Assembly: GCA_936440205.1 (NCBI GenBank)
Contig: OW387149.1
Coordinates: forward strand, 813,501-877,500
DNA from: Lepidonotus clava
Taxonomy: Eukaryota > Annelida > Polychaeta > Phyllodocida > Polynoidae
Reading direction: 5' to 3'
DNA length: 64,000 bases
In this document: piece after piece, positions 11,982-22,700 of the stretch
How the letters are laid out: each line of letters starts with the position of its first letter
How positions within the stretch are numbered: position 1 is the stretch's first letter
Made by a program: the position numbers and the translations under genes
The notes under the pieces: model-generated
Seen by the model: only the letters and a program-made list of their open reading frames with translations
The model's database searches: none
Told to the model about the DNA's origin: nothing

Positions 11982-12031
11982 TATAAATACAAGGGCTTGA
12001 AGTTTCCAAGAATACCAGGCATTTCACCAAG
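11982..12031 (+). promoter_or_regulatory. Gene A core promoter and noncoding exon 1
   Basis: TATAAAT at 11982-11988 is followed about 25-30 bases later by a short exon ending TTTCACCAAG with donor GTAAGG (junction 12031/12032). Unit B preserves the TATA box (51580-51586) and donor (51629/51630). In copy M both are altered (ATATGAAT, GGCAAGG), so this spacing appears to be under constraint in the intact copies. The transcription start is inferred only from TATA spacing. Confidence 0.6.
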
Positions 12032-12220
12032 GTAAGGAGCTAGTTCTTGATCTAAACTAGTTCATTTCAGCTATGTTTTTGTTAACCTATGTTAACTTCT
12101 GGTGATCCTGTAACTGTGTTAGGTATTGCAATTATGTAACAATTAATGGAAGGTATCCTATTGTTTATGCAGTGGTGTCTTCTCCATAAAAGTCCATAAG
12201 TTCTCAGAAGAAGAACAACC

Positions 12221-15200
12221 ATGCTTGGATCAAGGATTCTGACAGTTGGCATCCTGTTGGTGGTCTTTGTTGCAATATGGCAAACTGCAGGTAAGTATTG
12301 AACCACAGTTAAGGTTGGTTAGTTAGTTTCTGGTTGCTTTATGCCCTAATTAACTGCCAGGGTCATATCAAGGGCCAGACACATAACAGCCAGTGGCCCT
12401 CTAGGAGCCTTTGATAAGAATATGAATATAAGGAAACCCAGGGTCTTCCGTCCAAAATGCCCCAGAGTCTCCTGTCTGGGTAGAAGGCCTTTGGAACCTC
12501 AGAATCCTAAGACTCAGAGTCTGATAACAATAGTACATTCCCAAAGACTTGCAAAAGAGTTTTTTGGGTAGTATCATTTTATACGATATCAACTGACGCC
12601 CCCTATAAGAGTCCGTGCAACCAGATGCAACTTGACCTGCGACCTGACGTCACTTTTGCCGTTTTTGTGACGTGACCACCTCTTTGTTTACGGATGACAT
12701 CATGAAAACAGGCAAAAATGAAGTCAGGTCGCACGTCACGTCGTATATGGTTTCACAGACTCTCATAGGGGGCGCCACTAACAACAGCGTTCACATCAAA
12801 ATGGCATGAATTGTTTCTCTTATTTTGGAGGCTCGTTGCTGTTATGTTAGCAATATGGGTCTTGAGCAGAATGGATTTAAATTGAGATATTCAACTTTTA
12901 ACAACTTTAAAGAAATGCATTTTCTTTCACTGTTAAAATTGATTTGAGTGCTATTGTATGAGAATCCAACAGAAAAGCTAGTTCTAAACTATAGGACACA
13001 GACACTTTATCCTGCTTATAGCTTAACCCTATGATTGGAATATGATTATTATGATAGTGTGCACTTCACAATATGAGCTTGGTTTCTAACGTCTTCCCTG
13101 CATAGTGGCAGTGCTTGCAAAAAGCTCTATTGTGAGGAGCAATGATCTTTAAACATAGTTATTCATTGTGATTTGATGCATAAAAACATGGATTATCAAA
13201 TAATCATATTCATCTCACCCTTTCAGAATGCAAGAAGTCAAAGGCAGCTAGCAAGAGGGCAAATGTAAGCCTATTGAACGTATATACTCATAATTAGTCT
13301 TAATCTTCTTCCGGGCAGGTTGAGACCTACAAAATAGAATGTAACAGCCCAAGCATGAGTTGCCTCATGGAAGCTACCATTGTCAGGGAACAAGAGGGTT
13401 ATGGTAACGAGAAGCCAGATTTTTAACACTCGTCAAAATGCCATGAATTAAGGAAATAAATTCAAATTTTGCATGAAGGTAGGGGAGTTGATAATCAGTA
13501 CATTTCAATTGTTTCATATTTTCCCTTCATAAAATTAAATCTCCTGATTTCTCAAACTTTCACTTATTTTACCAAGAGCCCCACTCACACTACTCTCCCT
13601 GAGCCACTTTAACTATTGCATAACATGTTGTGCAGCTTGTTTCCCAGTGGCAGCGAACTCACCCTAGGCTAATGATAACATCATTTTAAGGATGTTGATA
13701 ACTTACTCATACAAAATGCTATTTTTACATGAAATAACAATTCAAGAATGTCACAATAACATCACAGTGCAACATCGCAATGTTTGGTCCTAAAGACGTC
13801 TTTGGGTGCCATCAACATAACATAAGACCAACCAAAGCAAAACTAAACAGAACGTTGTCAAACATTATAATAGTGTCACATTCTTTTTTGGAAAATAACT
13901 ATGTGTATATATAACAATATGTATTATTTCATTGTATATGATACCTATTAAACCTGTTAATACATCTCAATTCTCAAATTCACTTCTCGTATAGCTAAAA
14001 GGGGAGGATCAGATGAAGGTTAGGATAGTTCAATAACCAATGTATAATCCTCCCTAGCATTGATAGCTGATTTACTGCATCATACCTGCAGACCAGCCTA
14101 GATCAAGGCTTATATTCCTGCAGACTGTCCTAGATCAAGGTGCATGCTGGGAAATATGTTGACAAGTCACATTCTTTGAGCATGTAATTTTCATCAATCA
14201 AGGCATTCTTTGTGGTTTACCATAATTGGATTACAAGTAATGAATTTTTGTTTTAATTTGTGTAGAACTATATATAATTTGTATTTGTTAGGCTGGTTCA
14301 AAAATGCCTCCATTACAGATTATGTTTTCTTTAGATTCCCCTATGTTTTTTGTTTTGTGTACTTTTTACAGTCCAGAAACAATGAAGTACCAATTCTAAA
14401 CATGAAAAGAATTATCAAAAAAGAATGTTAGAAAGTTAGTTGAGAAACAGTTATTACACATATGTATGATTTTATAGTTGTTTTCACTTATAGAAAACAT
14501 GTATGAAACATGACAGAATGTCTCCTTGCACTTAAAATTGAGCAGTTATTTATGTACTATTCTGATAAATGTATAGCTTGTGTATTTTCATACATGATTA
14601 TTTTCTTTTCAGAGAATAAAGGGATTACAAGAGGTAAGTGGCATCTTGTATATCCAAAGATAAAGCTTTTAGTATGTATATCATGAGAAGCCTTGATGTT
14701 TGAGGAATTTCTACATGTCTGTCTCCTTTTGCCTGTTGCACAATACCATTCGTAACAACGAAAATCAATTAAAAAGGGAAACTTTTCTTCGTTACTTTTA
14801 TCATAACAATAATCATTTTGGCACTAAAAAAACTTATTTAGAATAATCTCAAAGATCTCTAATTTTTACTGATGTTTTAAATATTTTTCCCTTCATATAT
14901 CAATTTACAAAATTTGATTTCATCCCTTAGAAACAGAGTTTTTATAATTTTTGTAACAACGAAACATTTGCTGTTAAGCAAACAATCGTAAAGTAATCTC
15001 AAAGTTATCATAACAACAAAAAACGCATTGTGCAATGGTCCACTTATGTAATAAGAAAGGCATTTTTCAAAATCTGTTGGCTCAACTGGATTAATATATC
15101 ATACAAGCAAATATATCAACTGATCACCAGAACTCCAGCATATCAGTGATCCAATAGTCTTTAAGAACAAGATTAAAGCTCTGTGTGGATATGCCTGTGG

Positions 15201-16684
15201 GCCATTGCACAATGAGTTTCATAACAACGAAAATCAATTAAACCCGTCATATATGAATTATTTCATCCATAGAGATATTGGGGTGTTCATAACAATGAAA
15301 TATTTTGCTGTTAAAAAAACAATCTTTAAGTTATCTTAAGGTTTGGGGCAGGTCATATTGCCTGGCTGCACATACCACTCTATGTGGACTTCTTGTTTTC
15401 AGTGATTTAACATAATTTGAATATTGCCTGGGGAATAAAATAAAGAAGGACCTTTGGCAGGTGTCCTTGGGAGGCCATACAACCCATTGGGATCTTATAA
15501 ACCTCAAGCTTCGCCCTCAGTTGGTGACTATCCCCTATGGGCCGTAGGGTCACCCTCCGATGCCCCCTGTGATCCTTCTTATTATAGTAATATTAAGAGG
15601 AATGAAACCCATTAGTAATAGTATAAGAAAATTTAGAGAGCAGCAGTGTCATTTGGTGCATTACATTACAAATAATTATGATAAGAGTATTCACAAGAAA
15701 CTCCGGATAATATTTCAACATAAATTCCCTTCAAGCAGCCTGGTTCATAAAACCATAGCTACATAATATGCATAAAGAGGTTTGAAGAAGACTCCAGTAA
15801 ATGCCCCAAAGCTCCGTAACTGGAGCCAAAACATCTGTGATTTGAGCAAAACGTTCTGCAGCTATGAAGAGCTGTAACCTCTTTGTTGCTACTTTTTATC
15901 AAACATTACTTTTTCCACAATTCTCCTTACTTTTTTTTTGTAACAGCCCACTTAAGCCCAAAAATTGTCTTTGCAACAAATATTATAAAGTGCAGATATA
16001 GTTTGATGTCTGGTATATTTCAGAGGGTGGATGCAGCAAAAAAGGTAGGCCCCACATCTATTTAACCTAAAAAAACAGTTTAAATCTAAATTTGTAGGTA
16101 CAATATATCCTTGGTAATAGATTGTTTATTGTTTAGAAATTTTATCTTTCCCTTTTACATCTCCTGCTATGTCTCACAGAGACATGCACCGCAAAGTTCC
16201 ATTCAATAAGCCCATCTCAGTTTAACCAACATTAAAGTTTACAATGATATATTTTCAAATTGCTTCTGTGCTTTTTCCATGCAGAGAGTTACATAATACA
16301 AAATTAACCAAAGCAATTGGGTGGAGATGTTGACCTTGAGATTTGTAATATGCAGCTTTATGTGTTGGCCGTTTTCACATAGGAACCAATGTTAAAGCCT
16401 GTTAGCCCAACCTACAATGTCCAACCCTATTTTGCCCTGAAATGCAACATTTTGATTGGCTGGCAAACCTGCAAATCTATAAAATTTAGGAAATCACAAT
16501 GTTTTATAAGTACTTGGGAATATATAAAAATAGAATTCCTGCTCATTACAGGAAACCCAAATTTAGGAGACAAGGATGGCTTATACAGTAATTTTTGTCC
16601 AACCCTGGACCCAATGTGGGATGGGCTTATTTGGCTTAACATATTGTTTAAAAAAACTTTATTTTGTTATATTAAACAGGTTCC

Positions 16685-16747
<63 letters not shown>

Positions 16748-19700
16748 CTGTCAGTGTGTGGGTGTGGTTGGGTCTAGCCTCACCATAAAATTTAATATTT
16801 TACACACTGAATAGAGATATGAAATATTCCAAATGATATAGATGTTTATGTCAACACCACCGAGTGGTTTTATCTAATATGTGTACACATGTTTTTATTT
16901 TTTTATTTCCCTTTTTTACTGATATTAGATCAAAATAGAGTTTTCCAGTCTTCCTCTAACGCCAGTTTGGCTTACAACAAAGTAACAAGTATGTTAAGTG
17001 ATACAACAGTAATACAATTAAATTGTCTTAAGTCTAAATAATTGAATATACATATATAAAAGAATGTGTTGTAAACAAAAGAAATTGTTTTTGTTTGATT
17101 AATAAGGTACATCTAGTAGCAGATTTAATTTCAATAATGAGAAAATGATATGTAAAGGATGGAAAATAGTCAGGTGATGAAAAAGATGTGTATTAAGATT
17201 TACATGAAATTATTATTTGAATCTATTTTTCACTGTTATTTATTTTTTAGTAACTTTTTAGTCCATAATTTCTGGATCTAGGTTGTTACATAGGTTTGAG
17301 CCTCTATATTTGATACTTTTTGTACAGAAATCATTAATACTATATAGATTAACAATTTTTCATGGGGGTCCGTCCGGGAATTTTGCTCCCGGATTTTCCT
17401 TAATTGGTTTTCGGCCATAAAAATCTTTTTTTTCCCCTTTTGATTCTATATATACACCCAAGTAATGGTGTAAACATAAAACATGAAAAAATTAATTTCA
17501 GCATTTATATTGTTAGATATACTATATCGTGGGTGGTTCAATGTCTTGAAACAGTAATTGTTGATTTTACATTTGTAGTTAGCTTTAAATTCACTATAAT
17601 GACAAAAATAGAAAAGATGCCTCCGAGCATCTAGCATCTTTTTGCTGGTGATGCCTCAATGCATCTGGCGTCTTTTTGATGGTGATGACTCAATGCATCT
17701 GGCATTGTAAAAGGGTTATTTAAACTACTACCTTGCTCTGTGAGTGGTAGAATCACTACAATAATCATTCAGAATCACTTGTCATTATCCTTCAATATTT
17801 TGTGTATTTTCTTGTTGCTTTAGAAATGAACAAGGAGATTTGCACCAATTAAATTAAAATGTATTTGGCTTACTATTTTTCTTTTGATTTTCAGTGGTTA
17901 GGCTCTACCAAGGAGGTAAGAGTGAAAGTTTTCAATTCAAACTAAAACAGATTTCGTCACTTGTTGTCTTGAATTTTGAAAACATACACTTACCAATTCA
18001 TTGCATGAAAATAGACCTTTATACCTTTGAGTTTTGTAAATGGGGCCAAAAGCAATATTGAGTCAAAATATAAGAAAATTTTGCAAACTCAAATAACCAT
18101 GAAAATACAGCCTAAGAGTCTAACTTTAGCCTTGGTACAGTAGAATTGTTAATGAATGGAGACTGATGATATATATATATGATCTCTCTTTTTTTTTCTT
18201 ATTTACTTTTAGCTCATGAAGAGGCAAAAAATTGTAAGATGAGTACTTCAATCACAAATTTCTAAAACCTAAAAATTTCAAGTTTAATTTCACATATCAT
18301 ATATCTATAACTATTCAGCATAGTTATTCAACACTCCATGATAATGATAATTGCATGACTCTCATTCTTTTTATATTCTGTACCAAATTTTTTGGAGAGA
18401 AAGGGGTGATGGGATGGCATCAAGGTAAAGCGTCTGTTTGCTGATTAGCAGGTTGTGGTATTGAATCATTGCTTAACCAAGTTTTCACTCCATCCTCCCG
18501 CTGTGTTCCTAGCAGGGTTATCAAAGGCCTGTGGCCCGTCGCTTAATGTTTCTTACATTGCTAATGGTGGTTTTCTCAGATCACTCGCTGTTGTGTGAAA
18601 ATCCAGCATCAATTTCTAATCATTTTTCCAATTTGAAAACTTCAGCAACTTTAGATCCAAATGCTTATTTTTTAGAACCATTTACAGACATATTATCATC
18701 ATCACGATCAACAGGTGATGCGTATAAGTGGCAGTGTATACTGACAGGCTGTATGTACTGCTCGTTGTTTTCAGTATTTTCATAAACTTTAGTATCGTGT
18801 TTGATTGATAAAATATAGAAGACTCTTTGGGGTCATCCTCAGTTGTCTGTATGACCCATGGGGATCATACTTACCTCAGGCTTCACCCTCATTACTTTAC
18901 AAACCTCTCTGTGTCATACAGACACCCTCAGACAACCCCTGCTGGTCTTCTGATATTAGTGCTTTGTAGAATGGAAGAACATAAGCTGGTCCTAATATGC
19001 AAAAGATGGAATGATGAGTTTTGGTTGCCAAGTGTCAGTTACACTTTTTCTTTTATTATCATAGTAACTTCACATAGAGACACATGTTCGTCTAGTTACA
19101 GCAGATTAGAAAACATTAGAAGTTGCCAAAAGTAACCTGCTTAACTGGTATGACTTAAGGATAGACAACTGTTGATACAGCTTATTTCAGATAATCTCGC
19201 ATCACTCGGCTCACCCACAAGGTACACTAACATGTTATATATCAAATGAAAGGCAATATTTTTCTCTGTCCGTTGGTATCAATACCAATTTGATAATGTA
19301 CCAAATAAAGATCCTATCAATAAAAACAGATTTTTTAAACTTTTTTTTTTTAACATGGATATCTCACTTAATAATAAACATACAATCATCAAATTTCATC
19401 CAGATGTCAATAATGATCATTCAGAGGGAACGGTGTCTCAGATCTTTAATTTAGGCTTTAGTTTTTATTTTATGACAAAAAACGGGTAACTTTTTAGTAA
19501 TATTTGCAACTTAAATTTCTAGATTTCATAAAATGATAACCAGGACCTACATCAAAATTCTGAGACACGGATCCTTCCTAATGGCCATAAACTGCATATG
19601 TTTAAAATTTTGAGTTTGTAGGTGGACTATTAGCTGAGATATCCTTGTTAAAAAAATAGTAGGTAAAAATGAGTTTTTAAAGTTCCAAGCCCTCTTCCAT

Positions 19701-22700
19701 AAATGTCAATCATCATATTTTTACATTATTCATATCAATAGGTAGGGGTTTTAATTTGCTATTTAATGGTATACGAAATATGTGTGATGCTAAGAAGATC
19801 ACGCTAAAATGAGCATATCACCCCGGCATCAGCAAAACACCCCAGATCAACAGTTGTCTATCCTTAAATACTGTTGAGCAGGCCTGGACCTCCAACAGTC
19901 ATCATCATCTCATAGATTAAATCTTACAAGAAAGAATTTCCTAGAACCTGGTTCTCGCCATTGTACAACCGGCATAAAGCTCCAACAACCAACCAATAAA
20001 ACTTTTATTCATTTTTCAGTGGATTGATGGAGTAGAGAAAGTAAGTACAATTGTTTTATCACTGGTTCTCTAGTCTTTATCTGCAGCTTTCAAACCAAGC
20101 ATCAACCAAATTCTCCCAATATTTGACATGTGGCACACCATCAAGCTACATTTAAAAAAAAGATCATCAAGTTCTGATTCCTAAAATTAAAACATAGGAA
20201 GTCCACCCTTTTTTCCTGATTTTGGGCCCAGTAATATAGATAAATAATCTATGTAATACTGATCTTCATATTTTCATTCATTTTCAGAAAATGCCAATAG
20301 TGAGACAGGTAAGAAGGTTGAAAAATTTAACAAATTTAAAATTTAAAAAGTATTGATGATTCACTGAGAGAAGAAAGTATCCTTCTTAAACATAGACTTT
20401 GTGCAGATGATTTTAAAACATGGATTCATCTCCTTTTGGTTATCAGTTATTAAAATTTGATACCAAAAAACCAACTAACACATATAACATAACACATATG
20501 TATAACACATATTTAAGCTACATTGCCAAAATAGACTCATTGAAATAATCAGATAAATATGAAATCGCCAGGATCAACAAGAGTATGTGAAATATAGGGT
20601 AAAGGCATTTTCCAAATACCTTTTATATCACTTAATCTATTGACCCATTGTCTTTTTCAGGGATTGGCTTATTCTAGAAGGGTAAGAGTTCATATTGTAT
20701 ACATGAAGATGGTATATATACTGCTGATGGGAGTTTATCCCTGGGCGCCGCCATGTTGACCAAAGGACAGTCCTGATTGGGTGAAAAGTCGCACTTGTCC
20801 CCCAAAAGGTAGTGGCGCCAAGGGATCACGCATGCGCAGACCTAGAATTCCGACTGCGCTATAGAAGAGACTTATATTGTTGATCATTCTATTTTAAAGT
20901 CAACAGTGAGGGGATGACCCTCAAGCAATCCATTGGAAATTCTGGTCAGATCTCATTGTTTAAGTGATCAGTGATAGTCTGAAATAATAGGATGACCAGA
21001 AATAGCTCAAAAAAGATGTAAGGCTATATTCCATTAAGCGGTATTTGATTTATCATGGATTGCCTATGGTGGGATACCAACATGTTGTTATCTGAAATGC
21101 AAACTACTTGCAGTGGCTAAAAAAGGGAACCACAAATGCTACCTACTGCAAAGTAAAATATGCCTTAACATCATAAATATACATATTAATTGCTTGTGGG
21201 AAAATATAACAATGTTAGGTATTGCAGCCCTAAGCCCAACCAGAATCTTAGTTCAATTGGTCAACATCTTTAGTCAGTTCATCAATGTAATTTAATGGGA
21301 AAAAAGGCTGACCTAAGGTGGAAAATCCAAGGAACACTATTGTAAAAGGAATGCGAAAATATTATATGTGTTATCAACTTATTCCTCAAGCTTAATTTTC
21401 TAAAATATCTATGCTACAAAATGCATCTAATTTACTCATCATATTTCCTTTCCAGACATTACGCGCTGAAATGGTGGGTTTAATGATTTTATCAATATCT
21501 TTACAATTAATCATATGTTTTATGTATTATTTTTTTCTAATTGGCACATCTGTCTGTGATTTGTAAAATATGCCAAGTCATTCAAGTGTAATATACCACC
21601 TTCCTCGGCCATTTAGAAGATCTCTGTAGAATGCCAAAGGCCATACCAACTAAGTGACTTTAGTGGTGACCAGCGACCATCCAGATCACCAGTGAAATTG
21701 CTAGGTGACTGGGATATTGAGCAAGTTTAATAATAAGCCTATCCCACATTGGGTATATCCCAGGGTTGGCCGAAGGTTGGACAAAGTAATGGTATAAGCC
21801 ACTGCTGTCTCCCAGAGTTGGGGTTACTGGAATAGGCAAAAGTTGTATTTTTCTATATTCCCTCATACTGATAAAGCCTTATGATTTCTTAAATTTCATC
21901 AGTTGACAGAGTTTCAGGTTTACCAGCCAATCAAAATGCTGTATTTCAGGGCAAAATAGGGTTGGACATTTAGGTTGGGCTGACAGGCTTTAACATTGGT
22001 TCCTATGGGGAGAGGGCCAATATATAAAGCTGCAATTTTCCCATTTTAGGAGCAATTTGTCAACCAAATTGGTTTGGTTAATCCTGCATTATGCAATTGG
22101 ATTCATGGAAAATGTATGGTAGCTTTTTGGAGATATTTCACATTAAACTTTAATTTTTGTGTCAACTGGGATGGGCTTATTGACCGGCAATTTTACCAGC
22201 AATTCTGTGGCAGACTGCTGATCGCCAAGTCGGTATGCTATAAACAATTTTTAGAAAACCAGATCAGAGACGGATGACCACAGACTATGCTGCTGTGGGA
22301 GGTTTGGGTACCCCCAGGAGTCACATACCAAGCCCAGTAACAAGCAATTTGACTGGTCAACTGCACATAATCTTGGACCCATCTTATAATAAGAAGGCCC
22401 AGGGAGGCCGTCCTTGGGTGTCTGTACGGCCCGGGGGCCCAGGATGGCCCAAGCCCCAGGGCGAGGGCTATCATTTTCTGCTAAATAAGATAATACTCAT
22501 CCAGTTGATTGTTTATGTTAAGACCAGTATCCCCTTCGACAGACTGTGGTATAGTGACGAGTTTGCTACCCATTATGACTTTGACTGGCATGCCTGACAG
22601 AACATATCCTGAGAGTTTCTGATGAATCCTGGCAGTACGCAAATCCTGTGAAGCTACTATCAATGGTCACTGGTAAAATCGGCTAGTGGGTATGGGCCTT

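Noticed and set aside
16429-16640. Additional microexons in intron 6
   Set aside because: AG...GT pairs 20-40 bases apart occur by chance in AT-rich introns; those here are inside a repeat or not conserved in B.
16389-16814. 141-codon plus-strand frame
   Set aside because: It covers a dispersed repeat and runs through a GT microsatellite (Cys-Val repeats); no domain.
21113-21295. 60-codon intronic frame nearly unchanged in B
   Set aside because: With introns at 1-2% divergence, about 180 identical bases are expected by chance; no start context or domain. The longer B frame results from a B-only segment.
22051-22075. Extra microexon after CCCATTTTAG in intron 13
   Set aside because: The length would be 22 bp, not a multiple of three, with a weak GTTTGG donor, and it lies in the inverted repeat.
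22274-22597. 107-codon frame open in both units
   Set aside because: Lies in intron 13 over an AAGAAGGACC-family repeat; conservation is no better than in flanking intron and the opposite strand is also open.
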